A stretch of 64,000 bases of DNA from Pseudomonadales bacterium (lineage in GTDB: Bacteria > Pseudomonadota > Gammaproteobacteria > Pseudomonadales > Ketobacteraceae). Position numbers and translations under genes: made by a program. Numbering within the stretch: position 1 is the stretch's first letter; every line of letters begins with the position of its first letter. A model generated the notes under the pieces. The model had not been told where the DNA came from. It worked only from the letters and a program-made list of their open reading frames with translations, and made no database searches. Positions 1 to 8,916 of the stretch are shown here, in pieces. Where the stretch lies: positions 124,001 through 188,000 of the forward strand of contig JAGUVW010000008.1 in NCBI GenBank assembly GCA_020062665.1, given 5' to 3'.

Positions 1-597
1 CCCATCATCCTGTGTTCAGTGATCGCCCTCGCCATCATCGTGGAGCGTCTGTGGGTGTTGCGGGTGAACCGGATCAGCCCTCGCAATCTGATGGCGCGGG
101 TGTGGGGCTGGGTCAAGAACAGTCAGCTCGATGGCAAGAAGGTGAAGGAGCTGCGCGATTCCTCTCCGCTGGGGCGGGTGCTGGCCACCGGGCTGCTCAA
201 TGCCAAGCACGGTCGCGACATCATGAAAGAAGCTGTCATCGACACCGCCACCCACGAAATCCATGAAATGGGACGCTTCCTCAATCTTCTCGGCACCATC
301 GCTGCCATCGCGCCGCTGATGGGATTACTCGGCACCGTGTTCGGCATGATCAAGGTGTTCAATGCCATCGTGTTGCAGGGCGCCGGCAATGCGGCGGTGT
401 TGGCCGGCGGTATTTCCGAGGCGCTGTACACCACGGCAGCGGGCCTGGTGGTAGCGATTCCCGCGCTGTTCTTCCATCGTTTTTTCTGCCGTCGCATCGA
501 TGAGATTTCAGTGCTGATGGAGCAGGACGCCATCAAACTGGTGGATGTCATTCACGGCGATCGCGAAAACGAATCTGCTGACGGTGGCAAGTCGTGA
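1..597 (+). CDS. exbB: ExbB/TolQ-family proton channel subunit, 5' end cut by window
   Basis: Inner-membrane subunit of an ExbB-ExbD proton-motive-force motor of the MotA/TolQ/ExbB family, which energises TonB-type outer-membrane uptake. The frame is open from base 1 and starts with hydrophobic residues (PIILCSVIALAIIVERLWVL), the family's first membrane helix, so only about a dozen N-terminal residues are missing. Two further helices follow: one in the stretch LLGTIAAIAPLMGLLGTVFGM and one in LYTTAAGLVVAIPALFFHRFF. The last four bases overlap exbD. The lpxK-kdsB-murB operon follows, as in Pseudomonas, where a second exbBD/tolQR-like pair precedes lpxK. The partner TonB or TolA is not in the window, so ExbB rather than TolQ is a choice made from context. 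Confidence 0.9.
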   Translation, partial: PIILCSVIALAIIVERLWVLRVNRISPRNLMARVWGWVKNSQLDGKKVKELRDSSPLGRVLATGLLNAKHGRDIMKEAVIDTATHEIHEMGRFLNLLGTIAAIAPLMGLLGTVFGMIKVFNAIVLQGAGNAAVLAGGISEALYTTAAGLVVAIPALFFHRFFCRRIDEISVLMEQDAIKLVDVIHGDRENESADGGKS

Positions 598-1007
598 AAT
601 TTCCGCGCCAGCCGGTGGAGCCGGTCGATGTCAACCTGACGCCGCTGATCGATGTGGTGTTTCTGCTGCTGATTTTCTTCATGGTGTCCACCACCTTCAC
701 CCGTGAGCGTGAACTGACGGTGGAATTGCCGGAAGCCAGCGCCGAAGCCGCCGTGGAAACCACCGAACGGGTGGAGATCGAAATCAATGCGGAAGGCGAG
801 TATGCCGTGAATACCCAGCGCCTGGTGAACCGCAACAGCGAGACGCTGAGCAAGGCCATCAAGGATGTGTCTAAGGGTGATACCAAGTTGCCGCTGATCA
901 TCACTGCCGACGCCAGCACGCCCCATCAGGCCGTGGTGACAGCGATGGACGTGGCGGGCCAACTGGGCTTTTCCCATCTGCGCATCACCACGCGCCAGCC
1001 GGAATAA
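594..1007 (+). CDS. exbD: ExbD/TolR-family biopolymer transport protein
   Basis: Partner of the preceding ExbB: a single-pass inner-membrane protein with a periplasmic domain. The hallmark N-terminus is visible at residues 11-33: DVNLTPLIDVVFLLLIFFMV, with the membrane-embedded aspartate that carries the protons. The 137-residue length is usual for ExbD. It starts with GTG inside the end of exbB (4-base overlap), which points to translational coupling. lpxK follows after 15 bases, so this is the head of one operon with the envelope genes. Confidence 0.93.
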   Translation: MKFPRQPVEPVDVNLTPLIDVVFLLLIFFMVSTTFTRERELTVELPEASAEAAVETTERVEIEINAEGEYAVNTQRLVNRNSETLSKAIKDVSKGDTKLPLIITADASTPHQAVVTAMDVAGQLGFSHLRITTRQPE

Positions 1008-1022
1008 CAGGCTGAGCTTTTC

Positions 1023-2063
1023 ATGAACGATGCCCTCCAGCGTTTTTTCGATCGCGTCTGGTATGGTGAACGTTCCCTTTCTGCAATGTTGCTGTCACCG
1101 CTCGCCGCGCTGGTGGGTGCGCTGACAGCGCGCAAGCGCCGGCGTTATCTGGATGGTGTGGCCCACGTGGTGCGGCCGACCATTCCGGTGATTGTGGTGG
1201 GAAATCTCACTGTCGGCGGCACCGGCAAAACGCCGCTGGTGATCTGGCTGGTGCAGCAACTGCAACAGCACGGCTATCGACCCGGCATCGTGACCCGCGG
1301 TTACGGTGGCAAGGCGCCTCATTATCCCTATCTGATCCAGCCCCGGGATTCCGCCACGGTGACAGGTGATGAACCGTTGCTGCTGTTCCGGCGCACCGGC
1401 GTGCCAGTGGTGGTCGATCCGCGTCGTGGTCAGGCAGCGCTGGCGTTGCAGGATCAGACCGATTGCGATGTCATCATCAGCGACGACGGCCTGCAGCACT
1501 ACGGGTTGGGTCGCACGTACGAAATCGTCGTACTGGATGGAACCCGTGGCCTGGGCAACGGGCGGCTGCTTCCGGCGGGGCCGCTGCGGGAATCGCTTGA
1601 TCGGCTGCGAAACGTGAACGCGCTGGTGATCAATGGATCGCCCCGGCACTCCTCCTTCGGGCATGTGCCGCGCCATGACAGTTTTGCGCTTTCGGTGGAG
1701 CCCGGCGCGTTCGTGTCTCTCGACCTGCAAAAAACAGCGACGACAGATGAACTGCGTAACCGGACGGACTGGGTGGCCGTAGCCGGCATCGGCAATCCCG
1801 AGCGTTTTTTTGTCACGCTGGAACAGCTGGGCCTGCAATTTCGCAAAGCGCCCTTTCCCGATCATCACGTCTATGTGCCAGACGATTTTGCGCCGTTTGC
1901 CGGCGCGCCGATTCTCACCACCGAAAAAGACGCTGTAAAGCTGCAGGGCCTGGGCCTGCGTGGCTGGTACCTGCCCATCGACGCCCGCGTCCAGCCCGGT
2001 TTGATCGATGATATACTGGCCGCCATCGAACGTTTCAAAACCCATTCACAACATCTCTACTGA
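1023..2063 (+). CDS. lpxK: Tetraacyldisaccharide 4'-kinase LpxK (lipid A biosynthesis)
   Basis: Phosphorylates the 4' position of the tetraacyldisaccharide-1-phosphate precursor to make lipid IVA on the inner face of the cytoplasmic membrane. The unusual P-loop is visible near residues 60-70 ([18 protein letters not shown]), followed by the conserved SDDGLQHY segment. The 346-residue length fits the family (328 in E. coli). It starts at ATG 1023, 15 bases after exbD, and kdsB begins 16 bases after the stop. In Pseudomonas a small ycaR/Trm112-type gene sits between lpxK and kdsB; there is no room for one here. Confidence 0.95.
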   Translation: MNDALQRFFDRVWYGERSLSAMLLSPLAALVGALTARKRRRYLDGVAHVVRPTIPVIVVGNLTVGGTGKTPLVIWLVQQLQQHGYRPGIVTRGYGGKAPHYPYLIQPRDSATVTGDEPLLLFRRTGVPVVVDPRRGQAALALQDQTDCDVIISDDGLQHYGLGRTYEIVVLDGTRGLGNGRLLPAGPLRESLDRLRNVNALVINGSPRHSSFGHVPRHDSFALSVEPGAFVSLDLQKTATTDELRNRTDWVAVAGIGNPERFFVTLEQLGLQFRKAPFPDHHVYVPDDFAPFAGAPILTTEKDAVKLQGLGLRGWYLPIDARVQPGLIDDILAAIERFKTHSQHLY

Positions 2064-2079
2064 TCGCCAGAGACCCGTC

Positions 2080-2850
2080 ATGTCCGAATTCCGCGTCATT
2101 ATTCCCGCCCGTTTTGCTTCCACCCGCCTGCCTGGAAAACCATTGCTGGATATCGGCGGCAAACCCATGATCCAGCGGGTGTACGAACAGGCCTGCAAGA
2201 GCAGTGCAAAAGACGTCATCATCGCCACCGACGATTCGCGCATCGAAAGCGTCGCGAAAACCTTTGGTGCCAGCGTGATCATGACCTCGAACCAGCACGA
2301 GTCCGGCACCGACCGTCTGCAGGAAGTGGTGAGCAAGCTGGGCCTTGGCGACCAGGATATTGTGGTGAACGTGCAGGGTGACGAGCCGCTGATTCCGCCC
2401 CAGGTCATCGATCAGGTGGCGAATAATCTGGCGGGGTCGCAAGCCGGCATTGCCACGCTCAGCGAAATCATCGATGACCCGGAGTTCGTGTTCGATCCCA
2501 ATATCGTGAAAGTGGTTTCGGACGTGAATGGTTATGCGCTCTATTTCAGCCGCGCGCCGATTCCCTGGTGTCGCGCCACGTATCAGCCGGGCAGGGGAGA
2601 GCTGCCCACCATCATGCCGGTGCAGCGTCATATCGGCATTTACGCCTACCGCGTCAGCCTGCTGCATGATTTTGTGCAGTGGGGGCCCTGCGCGCTGGAG
2701 AAAACCGAATCCCTCGAACAGCTACGCGCCATGTGGCACGGCGTGCGCATTCACGTGCAGCCGGCGCTGCAGACGCCGCCGCCGGGTGTGGACACGCAGG
2801 AAGATCTTGACCGCGTGCGTCGCTATCTGCAGATGAATGGTTTGGCATGA
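2080..2850 (+). CDS. kdsB: 3-deoxy-manno-octulosonate cytidylyltransferase (CMP-KDO synthetase)
   Basis: Activates KDO to CMP-KDO for the lipopolysaccharide inner core. The N-terminal nucleotide-binding signature is [18 protein letters not shown], and later family blocks include [10 protein letters not shown] and the GIYAYR segment. The longer frame open from 2008 overlaps lpxK; ATG 2080 is chosen because it gives the standard N-terminus [11 protein letters not shown] and a 256-residue protein (248 in E. coli). The end overlaps the next gene by four bases (ATGA), so the operon continues. Confidence 0.96.
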   Translation: MSEFRVIIPARFASTRLPGKPLLDIGGKPMIQRVYEQACKSSAKDVIIATDDSRIESVAKTFGASVIMTSNQHESGTDRLQEVVSKLGLGDQDIVVNVQGDEPLIPPQVIDQVANNLAGSQAGIATLSEIIDDPEFVFDPNIVKVVSDVNGYALYFSRAPIPWCRATYQPGRGELPTIMPVQRHIGIYAYRVSLLHDFVQWGPCALEKTESLEQLRAMWHGVRIHVQPALQTPPPGVDTQEDLDRVRRYLQMNGLA

Positions 2851-3320
2851 TTCGCGTATTGTTTGTCTGTCTTGGCAACATCTGTCGTTCGCCCACGGCA
2901 GAAGCGGTGTTTCGCCATCAACTGCAAACGCAGCGCCTGGCGCATTTGATCGAGTGCGATTCTGCCGGCACCTCTGGCTATCACAGTGGTGACGCGCCGG
3001 ATCGTCGCGCCGCTCAGGCCGCCGGTGCCCGTGGCTACGACATGAGTGCGTTGCGTGCGCGGCAGGTCAGCGACGACGATTTCGAACGTTTCGATCTGCT
3101 GCTCGCCATGGATTACAACAATCTGGCAGAGCTGCGTAGTCGCGCGGACGCCACCCTGCAGCACAAGCTGAAACTGTTTCTGGAATTTGGCGACGGCGAG
3201 GAACAGGAAGTCCCCGATCCCTATTACGGTGGCCGCGAAGGTTTCGATCACGTGTTGAATCTGGTGGAAAACGCCAGCATTGGCCTGCTGCAACATCTGC
3301 GCGGACGCCTGGAATCATGA
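2847..3320 (+). CDS. Low molecular weight protein-tyrosine phosphatase
   Basis: A cytosolic low-molecular-weight phosphatase. The P-loop Cys-X5-Arg-Ser is at residues 8-15 (CLGNICRS), and the general-acid motif DPYYGG lies about 40 residues before the C-terminus. The length of 157 residues is normal. It overlaps both neighbours by four bases (kdsB before, murB after), so all three are probably co-translated. The same gene sits between kdsB and murB in Pseudomonas. The physiological substrate is unknown; Wzb-type control of tyrosine kinases is a possibility, but no partner kinase is present here. Confidence 0.92.
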   Translation: MIRVLFVCLGNICRSPTAEAVFRHQLQTQRLAHLIECDSAGTSGYHSGDAPDRRAAQAAGARGYDMSALRARQVSDDDFERFDLLLAMDYNNLAELRSRADATLQHKLKLFLEFGDGEEQEVPDPYYGGREGFDHVLNLVENASIGLLQHLRGRLES

Positions 3321-4348
3321 CGCTGACAGTGCAGCACAATGTCAGTCTGCAGCCTTTCAATACCCTGCGTGTAGAAGCAAAGGCCCGCGAGTGGGTGGAG
3401 GTTCGTTCGCAAGAAGACTGCGCTCAACTGCCGGCACTTTGTCGCGACAAAAAAATCCTGATCCTCGGCGGTGGCAGCAATCTGGTGCTGGCGGGTGATG
3501 TCAACGGGCTGGTAATTCACAATCAGCTGCGCGGCATCGAATGCGTGCGCCAGGATGAGCAGCACGTCTGGGTGCAGGTGGCCGGTGGCGAAAACTGGGA
3601 TGCTTTCGTAGCGCATGCGGTGGCGCAGGGCTGGCACGGGCTGGAAAACCTCAGCGCGATTCCCGGTTCTGTGGGTGCGGCGCCGGTGCAGAATATCGGT
3701 GCTTACGGCGTCGAGCTGAAAGATGTGCTGGAGTCCGTGACGGTGCTGCATCTGCAGGATGGTCGCACCCAGATACTGACCCGCGCTGAATGCCGCTTCG
3801 CTTACCGGGACAGCATTTTCAAATCCGCGTTTAAAACCAACTACCTCATCACCCACGTCACCCTGCGCCTGCAACGTCAGCCGACAATGAAGCTGGAATA
3901 CGGTGAAATTCGCAGCGCCCTGCAGTCCGCCGGACTGGATGAAGCCACCCTCACACCACAGCAACTGCGCGAGCTGATCATGGATATTCGCGCCCGCAAA
4001 TTGCCCGATCCCGCCGTGCAGCCGAACGTGGGCAGTTTTTTCAAGAATCCGGTGATTCCCCATGAACAGCTGATGCGCCTGCAACAACGTTGGCCAGAGT
4101 TGGTTTCTTATCCGGTAGATGCCGATCACGTCAAAATCGCGGCCGGCTGGCTGCTGGATCGGCTCGGCTGGAAAGGGCGTCAGTGGGGGCGTGCCAAGGT
4201 GCACGACCGTCAGGCGCTGGTGCTGGTCAATAGCGGTGATAACGCGCGGGATCTGCTGGCGCTGAAAGATGCCATGCAAGCCGATGTGCGGGAAAAGACG
4301 GGAATCGAGCTGGAAGTGGAACCGCTGATCGTTGGTGGTCACGAGTAG
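3317..4348 (+). CDS. murB: UDP-N-acetylenolpyruvoylglucosamine reductase MurB (type I)
   Basis: FAD/NADPH-dependent reductase that makes UDP-N-acetylmuramic acid, the second step of peptidoglycan precursor synthesis. FAD-binding motifs are visible (ILGGGSNLVL and IPGSVGAAPVQNIGAYG), as are the catalytic serine segment NVGSFFKNP and the C-terminal glutamate in ELEVEPLIVGG. The 343 residues match the E. coli type I enzyme (342). It overlaps the phosphatase gene by four bases and ends the operon: a hairpin with a T-tract lies about 30 bases after the stop. Confidence 0.96.
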   Translation: MTLTVQHNVSLQPFNTLRVEAKAREWVEVRSQEDCAQLPALCRDKKILILGGGSNLVLAGDVNGLVIHNQLRGIECVRQDEQHVWVQVAGGENWDAFVAHAVAQGWHGLENLSAIPGSVGAAPVQNIGAYGVELKDVLESVTVLHLQDGRTQILTRAECRFAYRDSIFKSAFKTNYLITHVTLRLQRQPTMKLEYGEIRSALQSAGLDEATLTPQQLRELIMDIRARKLPDPAVQPNVGSFFKNPVIPHEQLMRLQQRWPELVSYPVDADHVKIAAGWLLDRLGWKGRQWGRAKVHDRQALVLVNSGDNARDLLALKDAMQADVREKTGIELEVEPLIVGGHE

Positions 4349-4378
4349 ACCGATCAACGATCAGCGGAGCAGATCAGG

Positions 4379-4408
4379 ACGGGCGTGGTGACACGCCCGT
4401 TCGTTTTT
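4379..4408 (+). terminator. Rho-independent terminator after murB
   Basis: A perfect 9-base-pair stem (ACGGGCGTG at 4379-4387, CACGCCCGT at 4392-4400) with a GTGA loop is followed by TCGTTTTT. The T-tract is on the plus strand, so it ends the exbB-murB operon. The same hairpin would also form at the 3' end of the convergent rne transcript, but without a T-tract. Confidence 0.85.
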
Positions 4409-7200
4409 CAGGTGCCGGTTTGATCACCGTCAGAAGTGGCATCACCCTGGTTGGCGCGGGCGGCTTCCTGCTGTTGGCGACGACGGATTTCACGGGGATC
4501 ATTCGAGGCCCGTTGTGCTGATCCATCGCTGCCAGCGACGTCGGCTGCGGGAGCGACTGCCGGTGCGGGAGCCACTGCAACCGGTTCCGACGCAGGTGTA
4601 GCGGTCACTTCAACCGCCTGCGGAGCAGCAGGTGCAGAAGGTGCCACGTAGGCAGAAGCTGCTTCCACAACCGGTGCGGCCGCTACGGATTCAACCGCTG
4701 CAGGAGATGTGTCTGCAGTGCTGATGACGTCGACGCTGGCGATTTCGGGCGCTGCCGGAGCCGCCTCCGCCACCATCTGGACAGCAGCGGTTTCAGCGCT
4801 GGCTACCGCCGTGACATCGGCCACGGCGTCACTCGGCTGGGCTGCTTCGCCTTCTGTTCCTGCGCGCTGACGGTTTTCCTCCGCCTGCAGTTGGCTCTGG
4901 CGACGACGGCGGTTGTCGTTGGCATTGCGGCGCTTGCCACGGCGCTGATTGCCCTGCTCGCCACCGGTTTCTTCTTCAACAACCTCGGCTGGTGCGGCTG
5001 CTTCCGGGCGCGGCTGACGTTCCTGACGCTCGCCGCGCTGACGATCACCCCGTTCCTGGCGATTGCCACGATCCTGACGCTCGCCTCTTTCCTGACGCTC
5101 GCCGCGCTCCTGCCGCTCACCGCGTTCCTGACGTTCGCCTTTGTCCTGGCGCTCACCACGCTCCTGCCGTTCACCACGCTGCTGACGGTCGCCCCGTTGC
5201 TGACGCTCACCCTGATCCTGGCGCTCGCCACGCTGCTGGCGCTCCTGACCCTTGCGCGGCTCCTGCTGTTCCTTGTCTTTCTCCTTGGTGGCCGGCAGGT
5301 TGGTCACGATCTCGTCGTCACGCTTGCGATCCTGACCGCGCTGATTGCGCTGGTTACCCCGCTGATTGCGCTGATTGCCACGCTGGTTGCCACGCGGGTT
5401 CCGCTGCTGGTTGCTGCGCTGCTGGTTGCGGTTGCGCTGTTCTTCCAGCGGTTCCGGCTGGGGCTCGGGCGCCTTCTGGAACAGCTGCATGAACCAGGAG
5501 AATAGACGGGTGAAGAAGCTGGCTTCCTTCGACACCACGGGCACCGGAGCGGCAGGTGCCGGAGCAGCCTGCGGCGTGGGAGCCGGCGTCTGCGGTTGCA
5601 CCATCTGCACAGCGGGTTGTTCCGGGCGCTTGATGGCGCTCTCGCCGGGCGCGATGGGAAGCTCTTCCACTTCATCCGCTTCCTCGATCATCTCGTAGCT
5701 GGCAGTGCCTTCGCCCTGCGGCACCTGATCGGAGCGGAAACGGTTCACCTCGAAATGCGGCGTTTCCAGATTCGGGCTGGGCAGAATCAACACGCGCACA
5801 TCGTTGCGGGTTTCGATGTTGACGATATTCTGCCGCTTCTCGTTCAGCAGATAGGTCGCCACGTTCACCGGCACGCGAGCATGGATCTCGGAGCTGTTTT
5901 CCTTCAGCGCCTCTTCCTCGATCAGACGCATGATGTTCAGCGACAGCGAGTGCAGGTCACGGATGAAACCCACCCCGTTGCAGCGCGGGCAGATATGGCC
6001 GCTGGTTTCGCCCAGCGACGGCCGCAGGCGCTGCCGCGACAGCTCCATCAAACCAAAGCGTGAGATCCGTCCGATCTGTACGCGCGCCCGATCCAGTTCC
6101 AGCGATTCGCGCATGCGGTTTTCCACGTCGCGCTGGTTCTTGTTGTTGGTCATGTCGATGAAATCGATCACGATCAGGCCGCCGATATCCCGCAGACGCA
6201 GCTGGCGGGCGATCTCTTCCGCCGCTTCCAGGTTCGTGTTGAACGCGGTTTCCTCGATGTCCGCGCCCTTGGTGGCCTTGGACGAGTTGATGTCGATGGA
6301 CACCAGTGCTTCGGTGGGATCGATCACGATGGAGCCGCCAGAGGGCAGTTTCACTTCCCGCTCGAACGCGGTTTCGATCTGGGATTCGATCTGATAACGG
6401 TTGAACAGCGGAATGTTGTCCTGGTACAGCTTGATCTTGCTTTCGTACTGGGGCATCACCTGACGTACGAAATTCAGTGCTTCCTGGTACACCTCGCGGG
6501 TATCCACCAGCACTTCGCCGATATCCTGGCGCAGGTAGTCGCGTACGGCGCGGATGATCACGTTGCTTTCCTGATAGACCAGGAAGGGCGCAGCACGATC
6601 TTCTGACGCCTTGGTAATTTCGTCCCACACCTTCAGCAGGTAATCCAGATCCCACTGCAGTTCTTCGGCGCTGCGGCCGATACCGGCGGTACGGATGATC
6701 ACACCCATATCGTCGGGAATCTGCAGGCCGTTCATGGCGTCACGCAGGGCGGTGCGTTCATCCCCTTCGATCCGGCGGGAAATGCCACCGGCGCGGGGAT
6801 TGTTCGGCATCAGCACCAGATAGCGGCCAGCCAGGCTGATAAAGGTGGAAAGGGCAGCGCCCTTGTTGCCACGCTCTTCCTTGCCTACCTGAACGATGAC
6901 TTCCTGACCTTCCTGAATCACATCCTTGATGGTGAAGCGACCCTGGATATCACGGGGGCTCTTTTTGAAATACTCGCGGGAAATTTCCTTGAGGGGCAGA
7001 AATCCGTGGCGCTCGGAACCAAAATCCACAAACGCGGCTTCCAGGCTGGGTTCAACCCGGGTGATGCGGCCTTTATAGATGTTGGATTTCTTCTGTTCAC
7101 GGGTGCGGTGTTCGATATCCAGATCGTACAGCTTCTGGCCATCGACGAGTGCGACGCGCAGCTCTTCCGAGTGCGTCGCATTGATTAACATTCTTTTCAT
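4408..7200 (-). CDS. rne: Ribonuclease E
   Basis: Endoribonuclease at the core of mRNA decay and rRNA/tRNA maturation, and scaffold of the RNA degradosome. Residues 1-400 match the E. coli enzyme almost position for position: S1 domain at about 39-119, catalytic Asp303 (LVSIDINSS) and Asp346 ([10 protein letters not shown]), and the Zn-link cysteines Cys404 and Cys407 (CPRCNGVGF). The C-terminal half is natively unstructured: an Arg/Gln/Asn-rich stretch followed by hexapeptide repeats of the type QERGER (about residues 640-730), then an Ala/Pro/Val-rich linker. The extreme C-terminus carries [10 protein letters not shown]; an NDPR motif is known in Pseudomonas RNase E and has been linked to PNPase contact (recalled knowledge). 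Total length 930 residues. The gene is convergent with murB and divergent from rluC, with a long leader upstream. Confidence 0.97.
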   Translation of the reverse strand: MKRMLINATHSEELRVALVDGQKLYDLDIEHRTREQKKSNIYKGRITRVEPSLEAAFVDFGSERHGFLPLKEISREYFKKSPRDIQGRFTIKDVIQEGQEVIVQVGKEERGNKGAALSTFISLAGRYLVLMPNNPRAGGISRRIEGDERTALRDAMNGLQIPDDMGVIIRTAGIGRSAEELQWDLDYLLKVWDEITKASEDRAAPFLVYQESNVIIRAVRDYLRQDIGEVLVDTREVYQEALNFVRQVMPQYESKIKLYQDNIPLFNRYQIESQIETAFEREVKLPSGGSIVIDPTEALVSIDINSSKATKGADIEETAFNTNLEAAEEIARQLRLRDIGGLIVIDFIDMTNNKNQRDVENRMRESLELDRARVQIGRISRFGLMELSRQRLRPSLGETSGHICPRCNGVGFIRDLHSLSLNIMRLIEEEALKENSSEIHARVPVNVATYLLNEKRQNIVNIETRNDVRVLILPSPNLETPHFEVNRFRSDQVPQGEGTASYEMIEEADEVEELPIAPGESAIKRPEQPAVQMVQPQTPAPTPQAAPAPAAPVPVVSKEASFFTRLFSWFMQLFQKAPEPQPEPLEEQRNRNQQRSNQQRNPRGNQRGNQRNQRGNQRNQRGQDRKRDDEIVTNLPATKEKDKEQQEPRKGQERQQRGERQDQGERQQRGDRQQRGERQERGERQDKGERQERGERQERGERQERGERQDRGNRQERGDRQRGERQERQPRPEAAAPAEVVEEETGGEQGNQRRGKRRNANDNRRRRQSQLQAEENRQRAGTEGEAAQPSDAVADVTAVASAETAAVQMVAEAAPAAPEIASVDVISTADTSPAAVESVAAAPVVEAASAYVAPSAPAAPQAVEVTATPASEPVAVAPAPAVAPAADVAGSDGSAQRASNDPREIRRRQQQEAARANQGDATSDGDQTGT
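5020..5265 (-). repeat. Tandem repeat encoding Arg-Gly-Glu-Arg-Gln units inside rne
   Basis: The DNA of the RNase E tail contains many imperfect copies of an 18-base unit (plus-strand core CGCTCACCGCGTTCCTGACG and variants) that encode RQERGE-type hexapeptides. The protein reads as at least ten head-to-tail copies with Q/E/D/K exchanges. Such RG/RE-rich low-complexity tracts bind RNA in other RNase E proteins. Copy number probably varies between strains. Confidence 0.85.
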
Positions 7201-7582
7201 GCAGGTTCAGTTCCAGCAAAAGCGTACTGACGGCAGAAAAGCTCAATCGGGATTACTGCAGATGAGGGAAGGGGAACCAGACAAACCGGACGTTCTGCAA
7301 ATCGGCCAGCACAGGCATGGCGATATTGCAGAAGCATGATCAGCCGCCAGGGGCTGAACGTCGAAACCTCCGGAAGGTAATGAACCAGCCGGAGCGGGAA
7401 TCTGTTTGGTTACACTGTCGTAATCTTGGGGCAGCGTTGGCGCGCCCAGCCGAGCCATGATGCACGTCTTGGTCACGCTGTGCGTTACGTGTGCGTGACG
7501 GTTGTCAGTGCGTTCTGATCAGGCTCGATCATCAGCAATCTTTGTTTGTAACTTTTCAACATCAGACGCTTGTTCATGTTTC

Positions 7583-7609
7583 ACGGCGCCATCTTGTGTG
7601 GGGCGCCGT
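7583..7609 (-). promoter_or_regulatory. Hairpin in the rne leader
   Basis: A perfect 8-base-pair stem, ACGGCGCC (7583-7590) with GGCGCCGT (7602-7609), encloses an 11-base loop. It sits about 380 bases upstream of the rne start codon in the transcribed leader. Structured leader hairpins mediate RNase E autoregulation in E. coli; whether this one is the counterpart is inference. Confidence 0.5.
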
Positions 7610-7653
7610 ACCTTTCTCGGTCGTAACCTTTTTCGGCCGTAACCTTTCTTGGT
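7607..7653 (-). repeat. Three tandem 15/16-base repeats in the rne leader
   Basis: On the plus strand three consecutive units read CGTACCTTTCTCGGT (7607-7621), CGTAACCTTTTTCGGC (7622-7637) and CGTAACCTTTCTTGGT (7638-7653); a partial fourth (TGTAAGAACG) follows. In the rne transcript these become A-rich AAAGGTTACG units directly next to the 8-base-pair hairpin. A/U-rich single-stranded tracts are what RNase E cuts, so they could act in feedback. Confidence 0.75.
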
Positions 7654-7860
7654 TGTAAGAACGAGCGTTTTTCTGGAGCCGGCTTCACTGCCAGTGACGT
7701 TCGAGGCTTCAGCTCCGGGGGCCAGTACCGGATGCACGGGAATTAGGTAAATGAAGGCAACCTGAGTAGAATGTCGATCCCTTTTGGGGATCTGCTCATG
7801 TTGGACGGTAGGCAGAACTGCCGACGCGCACACAGGCTGAACGATCCATTGTCACGCTAA

Positions 7861-7889
7861 TTGATATTGTGCCGTGCATGCTCAATAAA
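7861..7889 (+). promoter_or_regulatory. rluC: Candidate promoter of rluC
   Basis: TTGATA (7861-7866), a 17-base spacer and AATAAA (7884-7889) precede rluC by about 75 bases. The -35 matches consensus in five of six positions and the -10 in four, so this is a moderate candidate that would overlap the divergent rne promoter. Confidence 0.35.
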
Positions 7890-7899
7890 GGCACACTCG

Positions 7900-7928
7900 A
7901 CTATAGCAGTATTTACGTTCCCCATCAA
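7900..7928 (-). promoter_or_regulatory. rne: Probable sigma70 promoter of rne
   Basis: On the minus strand TTGATG (7928-7923), a 17-base spacer and TATAGT (7905-7900) make a good sigma70 promoter. Transcription would begin near 7893, giving a leader of roughly 690 bases before the rne start at 7200. Nearer promoters cannot be excluded. Confidence 0.5.
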
Positions 7929-7962
7929 ACAGATAGCAATAAGTGCTTGAAAATCCAGACAC

Positions 7963-8901
7963 ATGACTGACCCTATCCCGAAAGTGCAGCTGGTTGACAT
8001 CGGCCCAGAGCAGGCTGGCCAGCGGATCGACAATTTTCTGCTGACACGACTGAAAGGTGTCCCGAAATCAGCGATTTATCGCATGATCCGCAAGGGCGAG
8101 GTGCGCGTGAACAAGGGCCGCATCAAGCCTGAATACAAGCTGGCGGAAGGGGATAGCGTGCGGGTGCCGCCGGCGCGCACAGCGCAGAAGGACGAAGCGC
8201 CTGCGTTTATCGGTGATCAGCTCAAAAACAGCCTTGAAAAAGCCATATTGCACGAAGATGGCGGCCTGATCGTGCTCAACAAGCCTTCTGGTCTGGCGGT
8301 GCACGGTGGCAGCGGGGTGAGCCTCGGCGTCATTGAGGCGCTGCGGGTGATGCGACCCCAGCAGAAATTCCTCGAGCTGGTGCACCGGCTTGATCGTGAT
8401 ACCTCCGGCGTGTTGCTGGTGGCTAAGAAGCGCAGTGTACTCAAGCAGCTGCACGATGATCTGCGGGAAGGCCATGTGCACAAAACCTATCTGGCCCTGC
8501 TGTTCGGGCGCTGGAACGGGCGTCAGCACAAGGTAGAGGCGCCGTTGAAGAAGTTCGATCTGGCCTCTGGCGAGCGGGTGGTGCGGGTATCCCAGGAAGG
8601 CAAGTCATCCCTGACCCATTTCACCCAGATCCGTCTGTTCGATCAGGCCACCCTGGTGGAGGCCAATCCCGTTACTGGCCGTACCCATCAGATTCGCGTC
8701 CATGCCCAGTTTGCCGGACATCCCATCGCCGGCGACGACAAGTACATTTCCCGGGAACAGAACGCTTTTTTCCTCGAAAAGGGCTTGAAACGGCTGTTTC
8801 TGCACGCATTTAGGATAGAGTTCAACAACAGTGAGGGAGAGCGGGTGCAGTTTGAAGCGCCGCTGCCTTCCGAATTGCAGTCTGTGCTGGACAAGATGTG
8901 A
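7963..8901 (+). CDS. rluC: 23S rRNA pseudouridine synthase RluC
   Basis: RluA-family enzyme that isomerises uridines in 23S rRNA (955, 2504 and 2580 by E. coli numbering). An N-terminal S4 RNA-binding domain (about residues 17-80: RIDNFLLTRLKGVPKSAIYRMIRKGEVRVN) precedes the catalytic domain, where the conserved LVHRLDRDTSG motif carries the catalytic aspartate, followed by TGRTHQIRVH. The 312 residues fit RluC (319 in E. coli). rne-rluC divergence is conserved in gammaproteobacteria, which supports RluC over RluD or RluA. No clear Shine-Dalgarno site precedes ATG 7963. Confidence 0.94.
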   Translation: MTDPIPKVQLVDIGPEQAGQRIDNFLLTRLKGVPKSAIYRMIRKGEVRVNKGRIKPEYKLAEGDSVRVPPARTAQKDEAPAFIGDQLKNSLEKAILHEDGGLIVLNKPSGLAVHGGSGVSLGVIEALRVMRPQQKFLELVHRLDRDTSGVLLVAKKRSVLKQLHDDLREGHVHKTYLALLFGRWNGRQHKVEAPLKKFDLASGERVVRVSQEGKSSLTHFTQIRLFDQATLVEANPVTGRTHQIRVHAQFAGHPIAGDDKYISREQNAFFLEKGLKRLFLHAFRIEFNNSEGERVQFEAPLPSELQSVLDKM

Positions 8902-8916
8902 CCGGGTGAAAGCAGT

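Larger units (their letters stand above)
7201..7962. other. 762-base intergenic region: rne leader and divergent promoters
   Basis: No credible protein gene lies here; a 104-codon minus-strand frame (7519-7833) has no family resemblance and no Shine-Dalgarno site. Most of the region should be the 5' untranslated leader of rne, which in E. coli is also very long (about 360 bases) and mediates feedback control by RNase E. Structured elements seen inside it (hairpin, tandem repeats, promoter-like hexamers) are listed separately. Confidence 0.6.

Noticed and set aside
7607-7653. CRISPR-like array from the 16-base repeats
   Set aside because: The units are directly adjacent with no spacers, only three copies, and no cas gene is near.
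7519-7833. Minus-strand 104-codon frame in the rne leader
   Set aside because: No ribosome-binding site, no domain pattern, odd composition, and it spans the tandem repeats and the hairpin; best seen as leader RNA.
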